A stretch of DNA of 64,000 bases from Limimaricola soesokkakensis (GTDB taxonomy: Bacteria; Pseudomonadota; Alphaproteobacteria; Rhodobacterales; Rhodobacteraceae): assembly GCF_900172345.1 (NCBI RefSeq), contig NZ_FWFY01000010.1:62001-126000 (forward strand). The letters run 5' to 3'. Of this stretch, positions 52,008 through 61,600 are shown in pieces. The translations under genes were made by a program, and so were the position numbers. The notes under the pieces were generated by a model. The model saw nothing but the letters and a program-made list of their open reading frames with translations, did no database searches and was not told the origin of the DNA. The first letter of the stretch is position 1. The number at the start of each line of letters is the position of its first letter.

Positions 52008-53366
52008 ATGCCAACGGAAATCCTGATGCCCGCGCTGTCGCCGACCATGGAGGAAGGCACGCTCGCGAAATGGCTGGTCAAGGAGGGGGACACCGTCTCC
52101 TCCGGCGACCTTCTGGCCGAGATCGAGACTGACAAGGCGACGATGGAGTTCGAGGCCGTCGACGAAGGCGTCGTCGGCAAGATCCTGATCGCCGAGGGCA
52201 CCGAGGGGGTGAAGGTCAACACCCCCATCGCCGTGCTGCTCGAGGATGGCGAGAGCGCGGACGACATCGACGCCTCGACCGCGCCCAAGAAGGGCGACGC
52301 CGACAGCCACGCCGAGCCCGCCACCCCCAAGGCCGAGACCTCGCCCGCCAAGGGCTATGGCGACGATGCCGGTGCCGCGCAGCAGGCCAAGGGTGGCGAC
52401 GCCGCCCCGGCCTCCTCGGGCGCCTCCGGTGATCGCGTCTTCGCCTCGCCGCTGGCGCGGCGGATCGCGGCCGACAAGGGCCTCGACCTGAGCCAGATCA
52501 CCGGCTCGGGCCCGAATGGCCGCATCGTCAAGGCCGATGTCGAAAGCGCCAAGCCGGGCCAGAAGCCCGCCGAGGCCGAGAAGGCGCCCGCCGCTCAGGC
52601 CGACAAGGCCCCGGTGGCCGCTCCCGCCGCCCCGGGCGCGCAAGCCGAGCAGATCCGCAAGATGTACGCGGATCGCGAGTTCGAGGAGGTCAAGCTCGAC
52701 GGCATGCGCCGCACCATCGCGGCGCGTCTCACCGAGGCCAAGCAGACCATCCCGCATTTCTACCTGCGCCGTGACATCAAGCTCGACGCGCTGCTGAAAT
52801 TCCGCAGCCAGCTGAACAAGCAGCTCGAAGGGCGCGGCGTGAAGCTCTCGGTCAACGACTTCATCATCAAGGCCTCGGCCCTGGCGCTGCAGGCCGTGCC
52901 GGACGCCAACGCCGTCTGGGCCGGCGACCGGGTGCTGAAGCTCAAGCCGTCGGACGTCGCCGTCGCCGTGGCGATCGAGGGTGGCCTGTTCACCCCGGTT
53001 CTGCGCGACGCCGAGAGCCGCTCGCTGTCGTCGCTCTCGGCGCAGATGAAGGACCTCGCCAAGCGGGCCCGCGACAAGAAGCTCGCGCCGCATGAATACC
53101 AGGGCGGCAGCTTCGCGATCTCCAACCTCGGCATGTTCGGCATCGACAATTTCGACGCCGTGATCAACCCGCCGCACGGCGCGATCCTCGCGGTCGGCGC
53201 CGGCGTGAAGAAGCCGGTCGTCAACGACGCGGGCGAGATCGAGGTCGCGACGGTGATGTCTGTGACGCTCTCGGTCGATCACCGGGTGATCGACGGCGCG
53301 CTGGGGGCGGAACTGCTCAAGCAGATTGCCGAGGCGCTGGAAAACCCGATGATGATGCTGGCCTGA
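52008..53366 (+). CDS. pdhC: Pyruvate dehydrogenase E2, dihydrolipoamide acetyltransferase
   Basis: The 452-residue protein has one lipoyl domain (1-80, Lys in [12 protein letters not shown]), a flexible Ala/Pro/Lys linker, a peripheral subunit-binding domain ([29 protein letters not shown], about 144-172) and a catalytic acetyltransferase core ending in [15 protein letters not shown] with the active-site His and Asp. It transfers acetyl groups to CoA and forms the complex core. Unlike many relatives, no lpd gene (E3) follows; a terminator comes 22 bp after the stop. Confidence 0.97.
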   Translation: MPTEILMPALSPTMEEGTLAKWLVKEGDTVSSGDLLAEIETDKATMEFEAVDEGVVGKILIAEGTEGVKVNTPIAVLLEDGESADDIDASTAPKKGDADSHAEPATPKAETSPAKGYGDDAGAAQQAKGGDAAPASSGASGDRVFASPLARRIAADKGLDLSQITGSGPNGRIVKADVESAKPGQKPAEAEKAPAAQADKAPVAAPAAPGAQAEQIRKMYADREFEEVKLDGMRRTIAARLTEAKQTIPHFYLRRDIKLDALLKFRSQLNKQLEGRGVKLSVNDFIIKASALALQAVPDANAVWAGDRVLKLKPSDVAVAVAIEGGLFTPVLRDAESRSLSSLSAQMKDLAKRARDKKLAPHEYQGGSFAISNLGMFGIDNFDAVINPPHGAILAVGAGVKKPVVNDAGEIEVATVMSVTLSVDHRVIDGALGAELLKQIAEALENPMMMLA

Positions 53367-53387
53367 CAGGTCGCGTCACGCCGTTCG

Positions 53388-53419
53388 AAGGGGCCGCACC
53401 AGCAAGGTGCGGCCCCTTT
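53388..53419. terminator. Terminator hairpin of the pdh operon
   Basis: AAGGGGCCGCACC (53388-53400) pairs with GGTGCGGCCCCTT (53406-53418) over 13 bp with an AGCAA loop and a short T-tail. The AA on the left arm gives TT on the minus strand, so it may also serve the convergent AhpD-like gene. Confidence 0.8.
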
Positions 53420-53466
53420 GCCTTTCCCGTCCGTGTCGCAGCAGTCGGCCAGTTCGATCGGTCGCA

Positions 53467-53898
53467 TCAGTTGGTCGGCGGCATCCTCTCGTCATGCTCG
53501 GCCTTGTATGCCTCGAAGTCGTAATCCATCCCGTTGAGCATCGTGCTCCACATGCGGACATTGGCGGCGGTCGCCACCGCCTCCCGGACCTCGGCCTCCG
53601 ACGCGCCCGCGCTCATCGCATTCTTCTTGTGGGCATAGACGCAGTAATCGCAGGGGATCTGCGCGGCGACCGCGAGCGCGACAAGCTCGCGGGTCTTGGC
53701 GTCAAGCTCCGCCTCTTCGCCTCCAAGGGCTCCGTAGAGCGCCATCGCCTCGTCGAAGGCGTGCTCGGGATAGATGCTGCGGAAGAATTCCGGCGGTCCC
53801 TGGTCGCCCTGCGCATCGGGCATCGCCTCTTGGGCCTCCTGTGCGCCGGCCATCCCTCCGGCACACGCGACCGCGATAGCCATCATCATGCGTTTCAT
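53467..53898 (-). CDS. Exported carboxymuconolactone decarboxylase/AhpD-like protein
   Basis: The 143-residue protein begins with a signal peptide (MKRMMMAIAVACAGGMAGAQ) and then an AhpD-like helical domain with the redox motif C83-D-Y-C86 and H90 (PCDYCVYAHKKNAM). AhpD-like domains reduce peroxide-handling partners or act as general disulfide reductants; the periplasmic location here is unusual for AhpD itself. The start at 53898 is fixed by GGAGGAA 7 nt upstream; an upstream ATG at 53913 lies inside that site. No peroxidase gene is adjacent. Confidence 0.82.
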   Translation of the reverse strand: MKRMMMAIAVACAGGMAGAQEAQEAMPDAQGDQGPPEFFRSIYPEHAFDEAMALYGALGGEEAELDAKTRELVALAVAAQIPCDYCVYAHKKNAMSAGASEAEVREAVATAANVRMWSTMLNGMDYDFEAYKAEHDERMPPTN

Positions 53899-54168
53899 GG
53901 CATTTCCTCCCATGAGCTTCTGAAAATGTGGGATCAGGGCCAGTCGCCAAGATGTTTTCGGCGAAGGCCGAAAATTTCCGCGAGTCTGTTCACGATTATA
54001 CCACGTATTGGTGCGCGATGCACTTGGCGCCGTTGCCGCGCCGCGTCGTTCTCCTGCGATGAACCCGCGCGTTGCCTCATCCCGCGCGACCTTCCCCCTG
54101 TGCGGGCGATACGCCGTCGTTCCCTCGTTCCCTTGGCGCAGGCAGGAACCCGCCGCCCGACCTCGCGT

Positions 54169-54192
54169 TTCCCTCAGGTAAAAGTGAGGGAA
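54169..54192 (+). promoter_or_regulatory. Hairpin sequestering the ribosome-binding site of the PQQ dehydrogenase gene
   Basis: TTCCCTCA (54169-54176) pairs perfectly with TGAGGGAA (54185-54192) around the loop GGTAAAAG. The right arm is the Shine-Dalgarno sequence (GAGGGAA) 4 nt before the ATG at 54197. Closed, the hairpin would block initiation. Confidence 0.65.
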
Positions 54193-54196
54193 CCGA

Positions 54197-56443
54197 ATGA
54201 CCTATCGTGACAAGCAGCCGGGCATCGGCCTGACCCTGATCGCCGCCATCGTCGCCGGCGTGGCGCTGGCAATCGCCTATTTCCGCCCCGAGAGCGGCGT
54301 CGCCGGAAGCGTCGGTGCGGGGCTGGCGCTGTTCGGGGCGCTGGCGGTCGCTGTGGCCTCGGCGCTGGTCCTGTTCAAATGGATGCCCTACTGGCTGAAC
54401 CTCACGCTGAAATGGCTCACGCTTCTGGGCGCGGCGCTGACGGCGCTGGCCGCCTATTTCCTGATGCAGGACATCGCGATGTGGTCGATGATCCTCGCCA
54501 CCATCGGTGCCATCTGGAACCTCGTCTCCCGCAAGGGCCACGACCGCCGTGCCGCCGCACTGGTGCTACTGGCCATGCCCCTCGCCCATGCGCCGGAGGC
54601 GCGCGCGCAGGACTGGCCCGGCTTCCACGGCGACCTGCAGGCCCGCAAGTACAGCCCGCTGACCGAGATCACCGCCGCCAACGTGCACCTGCTGGAGCCG
54701 GTCTGGGAGGTCGAGACCGGCGACGTCTCGGACGGCTCGGGCGAGCTGCCGCAGACGGTCTGGTCCGCCACACCGATCTACGCCAACGAGACGCTCTATG
54801 TCGGCACCCCCTTCTACCGCATCCTCGCCCTCGACCCCGCCACCGGCGAGGAGCGCTGGTCCTATGACAGCCAGTCCCGGCTCGAAGCTCTCACCCAGCC
54901 CGCACTGAAGAACCGCGGCGTCACCTATTGGGAGGAGCCGGGTGCCAGCGGCATCTGCGCCAAGCGCGTCTATATCGGCACGATGGACGCCAAGCTGCAC
55001 GCGGTCGACGCCGATACCGGTGCGCCCTGCGAGGATTTCGCCGAGGCCGGCGTGCTCGACGTGAACCAGTGGAACGACACCAATGACCGCTGGCCGCTGT
55101 CGCTGTTGCAGCCGCCCGTGGCCCATGAGGGTCGCCTGTTCATCGGCTGGGCCGGCAAGGACTGGGAAAGCGCGCAGGCCCCTCCGGGCACCGTCTTCGC
55201 GGTGGACGCGAAGACCGGCGAACTCGACTGGACCGTGAACTTCATCCCCAAGGAGCTGTGGGACCGCACCGGCACCGCCAATGTCTGGACCCACATGACC
55301 GTCGATCCCGAGCGCGACATCATCTACATGCCGGTCTCCTCGCCCTCGCCCAACTATTACGGCGGCAACCGCACCGAAGAGCTTCCCCTCGCCACCTCGG
55401 TAACGGCGGTGGACACCAATTCGGGCGAGATCATCTGGTCGCGCCAGCTCGTGTATCACGACATCTGGGATTACGACACCGGCGCCGCCCCCACACTCGT
55501 CGACATCGAGCGGGACGGCGAAACCATCCCGGCGCTGATCCAGACCTCGAAGCAGGGCATGCTCTACGTGCTGAACCGCGAGACCGGCGAGCCGGTCTTC
55601 GGCATGGAGGAGCGGCCCGTCCCCGCCTCGGATCTGCCGGGCGAAGAGGCGGCGCCGACGCAGCCCTTCTACGACGTGCCCAAGCCCACCAATACCTACG
55701 ACACATGGCCCGGCATCTGGTGGCTCGCCGATCTGGCAAGCTTCGGCTATTGCTCGCGCACCCTCGAAGAGCTGCGCTACGAGGGGCTGTTCACGCCGCC
55801 CACCGCCGAAGGTAAGGGCACGCTGATGTATCCGGGCACGGCGGGCGGCATGCAGTGGGGCGGCGGCGCGCTCGATCCCGAGACCAACACCTTCTACGTG
55901 AACACCCAGAAGGTGGCGCAGATCCTGCGGATGATCCCGCGCGAGGAATACGAGGAGATCGCGGGCGAGAGCGGCGCCGAGCAGGGCTTCTACCCTCAGG
56001 AGGGCGTGCCCTACGGCTTCGAGCTGACCAACTTCCTGACGCCTCTGGGCCTGCCCTGCTGGAAACCGCCCTTCGGCACGATCCTCGCCTATGACCTCGA
56101 CACCGGCGAACAGCTCTGGGAACGGCCCTTCGGCCAGACCCAGCAATGGGGCTTCTACGCGCCCGAGGATTGGGGCAGCCCGACGCTGGGCGGCCCGGCG
56201 GTGACGGCGGGTGGCGTGATCTTCATCGGCGCCTCGATGGACGCGCATGTCCGCGCGCTCTCGGCGGCGACCGGCGAGGAGCTGTGGAAATGGCGGGTCG
56301 AGGCGCCCGCGGTCGCCATCCCGGCGGTCTTTGAGCATGAGGGGCGGCAATATGTGAGCTTCGTCGCCGGCGGTAACCCGATCCTCAAGCCGCAGGTCGG
56401 CGACCAGCTGATCACCTTCGCGCTGCCGATGCTGGAGGAATGA
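54197..56443 (+). CDS. Membrane-bound PQQ-dependent dehydrogenase (glucose/quinate type)
   Basis: The 748-residue protein has an N-terminal membrane domain of four to five helices (about residues 10-130) followed by a periplasmic eight-bladed quinoprotein domain (DWPGFHGDLQARKYSPLTEI onward). Blade motifs with conserved Trp and Gly recur (ALDPATGEERWSYDS, AVDAKTGELDWTVNF, AYDLDTGEQLWERPF, ALSAATGEELWKWRV). This is the architecture of membrane glucose dehydrogenase (mGDH) and quinate dehydrogenase, which oxidise polyols or sugars in the periplasm and pass electrons to ubiquinone. Substrate is not assignable. No pqq biosynthesis genes are in the window. A hairpin masks its ribosome-binding site. 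Confidence 0.88.
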   Translation: MTYRDKQPGIGLTLIAAIVAGVALAIAYFRPESGVAGSVGAGLALFGALAVAVASALVLFKWMPYWLNLTLKWLTLLGAALTALAAYFLMQDIAMWSMILATIGAIWNLVSRKGHDRRAAALVLLAMPLAHAPEARAQDWPGFHGDLQARKYSPLTEITAANVHLLEPVWEVETGDVSDGSGELPQTVWSATPIYANETLYVGTPFYRILALDPATGEERWSYDSQSRLEALTQPALKNRGVTYWEEPGASGICAKRVYIGTMDAKLHAVDADTGAPCEDFAEAGVLDVNQWNDTNDRWPLSLLQPPVAHEGRLFIGWAGKDWESAQAPPGTVFAVDAKTGELDWTVNFIPKELWDRTGTANVWTHMTVDPERDIIYMPVSSPSPNYYGGNRTEELPLATSVTAVDTNSGEIIWSRQLVYHDIWDYDTGAAPTLVDIERDGETIPALIQTSKQGMLYVLNRETGEPVFGMEERPVPASDLPGEEAAPTQPFYDVPKPTNTYDTWPGIWWLADLASFGYCSRTLEELRYEGLFTPPTAEGKGTLMYPGTAGGMQWGGGALDPETNTFYVNTQKVAQILRMIPREEYEEIAGESGAEQGFYPQEGVPYGFELTNFLTPLGLPCWKPPFGTILAYDLDTGEQLWERPFGQTQQWGFYAPEDWGSPTLGGPAVTAGGVIFIGASMDAHVRALSAATGEELWKWRVEAPAVAIPAVFEHEGRQYVSFVAGGNPILKPQVGDQLITFALPMLEE

Positions 56444-56557
56444 CCCCATGGCCGTCGCGAAGCGCGTGCCGGGCGGATCTAGCCGCCCGCTAATAGCCGA
56501 ACGCGTCCGACCAGCCCGACGCGATGCCAACCCCGTCCTGCCGGGAGAGCCGCGCGC

Positions 56558-57454
56558 TTGACCGATGAGACCACCCGCCGCGTCGCCAGCCTGCTCGTGG
56601 TCGCCTCTGGCGTGCTCTGGGGCTTTTACTGGCTGCCGGTCCGAAGGCTCGAGGAGATCGGCCTGTCGGGCGCTTGGGGCACCTTCGCGATCACCCTGGC
56701 CGCGACGGCGCTGCTCTCGCCCGCCGCGCTGGCGCGCCGGCGGCTGCGCCATGCCGACCCCTGGGCCCTGGCCTCGGTGGCGCTCGGCGGCGCGGCCTTC
56801 ATGCTCTACTCGGTGGGCTTCATCTATGGCCGGGTCGCGATCATCATCCTGCTGTTCTTCCTCACCCCGGTCTGGAGCACGCTGATCGGCCGCCTGCTCG
56901 GCTGGCACACGCCGAGGCTGCGGCTCGTGGCGATCGCGGCGGGGCTTGCGGGGCTGGCGGTGATGCTTGGCGCGGATGGCGAATGGCCGCTGCCGCGCGG
57001 CGCCGGCGAATGGCTGGCGCTGGCGTCGGGGCTCATGTGGTCGGTCTCGACCACCGGCATCCGGCTGCGCCCGGCGCTGGCGCCGCCCGAAGCCGCCTTC
57101 GTCTTCGCCGCGGGGGCGAGCGCGGGCGCGTTGGCGATCGCGCCGCTGTTCGGGCCGCTTCCCGGCCCCGGGGTCGAGATCGCCCCGGCCCTGCTGTGGT
57201 CGGGCGCCACCGGCGGGCTGTGGTGGGGGGTCTTCATGGCCGGGCTGATGTGGGCCACTACCCGGCTGGAACCGGCGCGCACCGGCATTTTGTTGATGTC
57301 AGAGGTGCTGGTCGGCGCGCTCTCCGCTGCATGGCTCGCGGCCGAGCATCTGGGGCCGCTGGAACTCGCGGGCGGGGCCTTGGTGCTTTGCGCCGGGGTG
57401 CTGGAGGTCTGGCCGGTGCGCCGCCCGACGGCGCCCTTGCCATCCGAGGGCTGA
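56558..57454 (+). CDS. EamA/DMT-family transporter
   Basis: The 298-residue protein has about ten hydrophobic helices in two five-helix EamA halves (VASLLVVASGVLWGFYWLPVRRLE opens the first; WLALASGLMWSVSTTGIRLRP opens the second; GILLMSEVLVGALSAAWL lies near the end). Drug/metabolite transporters of this type export or import small metabolites; substrate unknown. The start codon is TTG at 56558, with GGGAGAG about 10 nt upstream. It ends 34 bp from the convergent cysE. Confidence 0.87.
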   Translation: MTDETTRRVASLLVVASGVLWGFYWLPVRRLEEIGLSGAWGTFAITLAATALLSPAALARRRLRHADPWALASVALGGAAFMLYSVGFIYGRVAIIILLFFLTPVWSTLIGRLLGWHTPRLRLVAIAAGLAGLAVMLGADGEWPLPRGAGEWLALASGLMWSVSTTGIRLRPALAPPEAAFVFAAGASAGALAIAPLFGPLPGPGVEIAPALLWSGATGGLWWGVFMAGLMWATTRLEPARTGILLMSEVLVGALSAAWLAAEHLGPLELAGGALVLCAGVLEVWPVRRPTAPLPSEG

Positions 57455-57488
57455 CACCGTGGGCGGCCCAAAAGACCGCCCAAATCGC

Positions 57489-58304
57489 TCAGACCTGTTC
57501 GTCGCCCTTGAATGTCTGATCCATCGACACCGACGGCTGGGCGCAGCCCGCCTCGCCGACGATCCGCGCGGGCACGCCCGCCACGGTCTTGCAGGCCGGG
57601 ATGTCGATCAGCACCACCGACCCGGCCGCGATCCGCGAGCAGTCGCCGATCCGGATGTTGCCCAGCACCTTCGCGCCCGCGCCGATCAGCACGCCGTTGC
57701 CGATCTTGGGGTGGCGGTCCTGCTCTTCCTTGCCGGTGCCGCCAAGCGTCACCGAATGCAGCATCGACACGTTGTCGCCGACCACCGCCGTCTCGCCGAT
57801 CACCACCGAATGGGCGTGATCGATCATCACGCCGCGCCCGATCCGGGCTGCAGGGTGGATGTCGACGCCGAACGTCTCCGAGACGCGCATCTGCACGAAA
57901 TAGGCGAGGTCGAGCCGCCCCTCCTGCCAGAGCCAATGGCCGAGGCGGTAGGCCTGGATCGCCTGGTAGCCCTTGAAGTACAAAAGCGGCTGCAGGAAGC
58001 GGTGGCAGGCCGGGTCGCGCTCGTATGTGGCGACCAGATCGGCGCGGGCCGAGACCACCAGCTCGGGCTCGGCGCCATAGGCGCCATCGATGATCTCGCG
58101 CAGGATCTGCGCCGGCATCTCATCCGAGGCGAGCTTGAGCGACAGCCGGTAGGCCAGCGCGCAGGCAAAGCTCTGGTGATGCAGCACGCTCGAATGAATG
58201 AGCCCGCCCATCAGCGGCTCGGCCGCGATCGCCTCCTCGGCCTCGCTGCGAATGCGGCTCCAGACCGGATCGATCTCGGCCAGCTGCGCCTGTGGTTTTG
58301 CCAT
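57489..58304 (-). CDS. cysE: Serine O-acetyltransferase
   Basis: The 271-residue enzyme acetylates serine for cysteine synthesis. The N-terminal helical domain (WSRIRSEAEEAI, ALAYRLSLKLAS) is followed by left-handed beta-helix hexapeptide repeats (ARIGRGVMIDHAHSVVIGETAVVGDNVSMLHSVTLGGTGK spans about 155-195). Two ATGs lie 6 bp apart; the one at 58304 (MAKPQAQ) is chosen because AGGAGG would be only 2 nt from the first. The C-terminal tail may hold cysteine synthase, as in other CysE proteins. Confidence 0.95.
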   Translation of the reverse strand: MAKPQAQLAEIDPVWSRIRSEAEEAIAAEPLMGGLIHSSVLHHQSFACALAYRLSLKLASDEMPAQILREIIDGAYGAEPELVVSARADLVATYERDPACHRFLQPLLYFKGYQAIQAYRLGHWLWQEGRLDLAYFVQMRVSETFGVDIHPAARIGRGVMIDHAHSVVIGETAVVGDNVSMLHSVTLGGTGKEEQDRHPKIGNGVLIGAGAKVLGNIRIGDCSRIAAGSVVLIDIPACKTVAGVPARIVGEAGCAQPSVSMDQTFKGDEQV

Positions 58305-58362
58305 CGCCATGGCCTCCTGATGCCGCGTCCTGTCTAGCCCAGATAGGGCCTCCCGGCCAAGA

Positions 58363-58647
58363 TCAAAGGCCGGAGGAGCCGTCAAGGGCATCGAGCACCT
58401 GCCGCAGCGCCGCCCGCGCCTCGCGGCCCAGCGATGGCGGCAGCGGCCGCGCCGGGTGCCGCAGCGCCGCCGACATCAGCGAGCCGTCGCCCCACAACGG
58501 ATGCGCCCGGCCGCGCCGCTTGCGCCAGGCATCGGCGGCGCGCGCTTCCGACACGATCCGCAGCGCCAGACCCGCGCGCCCCTCGGGCGGCGCGGCGAGC
58601 AGCGCCGCCACCGCCCGGTCGAGGCATCCCGGCAGGATCGGCCTCAT
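58363..58647 (-). CDS. Small protein coupled to the GTA cluster (DUF7742-like)
   Basis: The 94-residue protein begins MRPILPGCLDRAVAALLAAP and has the segment RAHPLWGDGSLMSAAL; I recognise it as a conserved uncharacterised protein found at the end of GTA clusters in Rhodobacteraceae. It is helical, with no signal or membrane segment. Its ATG overlaps the g15 stop as ATGA, so it is translated with the GTA tail operon. It may be a GTA accessory or a neighbour that rides on the same transcript. Confidence 0.72.
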   Translation of the reverse strand: MRPILPGCLDRAVAALLAAPPEGRAGLALRIVSEARAADAWRKRRGRAHPLWGDGSLMSAALRHPARPLPPSLGREARAALRQVLDALDGSSGL

Positions 58648-61600
58648 CCCGCCACCGCGATTTCGGCGAAGGGGCCGGGCCCGAAGGCCTCCGAGATCTG
58701 TGCCACCTGCACCACGAGCGGCCCCGCCGCGCCGTCGGCTGCGCGCATCGCCGCCGTGTAGGCGAATCCGGGCGCGGCAAGCTCCGCCTCGCGCAGGGCC
58801 ACGCCATTGGCTGAAATACGCAGCAGGTAGGCCTCGCGCGCCTCGGCCAGCGGCACCTCGCGCCCCTCCCAGCCATCGCCGCCGATCCGCGCCCGCCGGA
58901 CCCACGAGATCGCGAGATCGCCCCCGGTTTGCCGCACCCGCAGATGCACCGGCGCCCAGGGCCGAAGCCCGATGCCCGCGAAGGCCCGCGCCGCGTGCCG
59001 CCAGCTCGGATCGGTCAGCGGCCGCCGCGCCGGGCCAAAGCGGTAATGCCGGGTCAGCCCGCGCGCCGCGTCCGGCAGCGCGACCTGCCGCGGCACGCCG
59101 TCGAGCAGCACGACGCGGCTGCCCGCGGGCCAGATGTCGGGCATCACCGCGTCGGTTCCCGCCTGCCCCCTGAGCCGCATCGAGATCTCGAAGACCCCCG
59201 GCTCCACCGGATCGGCCCGCAGGAATTGCAACAGCTCCCAGTGATCGCTCTCGCCATCGCCGATCGCCATCAGGTTGGCGCCCGCCAGAACCGCCGCCCG
59301 GCTGGCCCCGGTCAGCTGCCCCTGCGCCAGCCGCAGCCGCAGCGCCGGGCCGCGATCCCACAGCCCGGCAGGCGCGGCGGCGAGCGGCGTCAGCGTCGTG
59401 CCGATGGTGGCGGCCAAAGGCTGTGTCAGGTTGAGCCGATGATCGGCATCCTCGACCCCCGAGACCAGCGCCACCGCGCCGGGCCAGGGCCTCGCCGTGG
59501 CCGCGAAATGCGGCGCGTGCGGGACCTCCTCCCCGGTGAGCAGCGGCAGGTCGAGGAACACCCCCTCGACCGGCACCGGCGGGACATAGGCGCCGGGGGC
59601 CTCGGCGTCGTCCTCGGCGGGCTGCGGCAGATAGAGCCCCGGCGCGGTGCGCACCGCCTCGATTGCTGCATGGGACGTCCGCTCCAGCCGTTCGATCCGC
59701 CAGGCGCCGCCCTCCCCGCCATCCCCACCCGCGATCTCGACCACGTCGCCGGGGCCGAGGCCATGCGCCGAGGGCGGCAGCGCGAATTCGGCGCGCTCGC
59801 GCCCGAGCCGCATCTCCGCCAGCCAGCGCGCGGCCATGGCCTGCGCCTCGGCCCGGGTCAGCACCATCGGCAACTCGGCCGCCTCGACATGGCGCGCGGC
59901 GCCGCCCGGCAGCGCCGCCTCGACGCTGCCCGTGGCCCCGGTTTCGGCCGCGACATAGCCCAGCCGCACCCGGTCGGGCAGCGCCGCGCCAGCCTCGCGC
60001 GCGATCTCCAGGATCGGCATGTCCGGCGACACGCGCACCAGCCTCCCGGAATCGAGCGCGGCATCCGCCAGCCCGTCGCGGGTGCGGAACACCAGCCGCC
60101 CCTCGCGCTCCACCGCGTCGAAGCCATGCGCCAGCATCAAGGGCTGCAACATCGCCCGCGCGCTCTGCTGGCCCCGGGCGAGATAGCCGCGCACCAGCCC
60201 GTGCAGCCGCGAGGTGTCGATCTCGCTCACCCCCGCCTCGGCGCAGATTTCCGCCACCACCGAGGCGAGGTCGCGATGCGCGGTGCGCCCGGTGATCCAG
60301 TGCCCGCGCGCCCAGTTCGCGCCGTCGCCCCAGACCTCCGACAGCCCCGGAAACCACGGATAGGGCCGCAGGTCCCACGCCCAAACCAGCATCCGCTCGG
60401 TATCGAGCATCGGCGCGCCGTAGATCTCCGAGACCGGGTTCGCCCCCGGATCGGCGAAATGCCGATGCACGGCGCGCAGATACTGCATCTGGATCCGCTC
60501 GTCGCGATGGCCGCGCGAATGGTAGGGCAGCGCCGATTCCGAGGATTTCGGATCGATGAACTTGTTGGGCTGGTTGCTGCCCCGGTCGACGGCGGCGCAG
60601 CCCAGCTCGGTGAAGCGAATGGGCTTCGATCCCGGCTGCCACGCGGTCGGCGCATCCTGCCGCATCCCGTCGATCCGCTCGTGATGCGGGTTGCCCCACC
60701 AGCCCACGAGGTCCTTGTAGCGCCAGACCCACGGCTCGCCGTCGCCATCGGTGATCGGCGTGCGGATCTGCGCCGCGCGGGCCTCGGGCGAATGGTAGTA
60801 CCAGTCATAGCCTTCGCCGCCCGCGACATTGCCCGCGAGATAGTCGAGATCGTAAATCGAGCGATGCTGCGCGGCGTCGAGATGATCGGTGCCGTCGCGC
60901 CAGTCCGACAGCGGCATGTAATTGTCGATGCCGATGAAATCGATCTCCGGGTCGGCCCAAAGCGGGTCGAGGTGGAACCGCTTGGTCGCCCCGCCCGGCT
61001 GGTGGCCGTGATATTCGGTCCAGTCGGCGGCGTAGGAGAGCTTCACTTGCTTCCCCAAGATGCCGCGCACCTCGGCCGCGAGATCGCGCAGCGCGTCCAC
61101 GGCGGGGTAGCTGTCGCCCGCCCCCCGGATCGTGGTGAGCGCCACCAGCTCCGAGCCGATGCAGAACGCCTCGACCCCGCCCGCCATGGCGCACAGATGC
61201 GCCTGGTGCAGCACGAAGCGCCTGAGGCCCCAATCCTCAGGGCCCTCATAGACCGGCCCGTCGACACCGATCCTGAAATCCGAGGCCCGCGCCGCGCCGA
61301 AGAAGGCCGCGACCTCGGCCTCGGCCGCCGCCGTCCGGTCGGTGGTCCCCGGCTGCCCCGGCGCGCGCGCGGTGCTGATCCGGCCGCGCCACGGCAAGGC
61401 GGCCTGTTCGGTCCCGCCCCACGGATCGGGCAGGCCGTTGCCCGGCAGCTGGTCCATCAGGATGAAGGGGTAATAGGTCACCTCCAGCCCGCGCGCCGCC
61501 ATCGCCCGGATCGCCTCGATCACCGAGAGGTCCGAGGGCGTGCCGCCATAGACCGGCCGATCCTCGACGCGCGGCACCGCCATCGCGCCCGCGCGGTCCA

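Noticed and set aside
49299-53282. Very long open frame on the minus strand antisense to pdhABC (over 1300 codons)
   Set aside because: High GC and codon bias leave antisense frames open; the translation is low-complexity (runs of L, G, V, A, D, H) with no family features, while the plus strand encodes clear PDH subunits.
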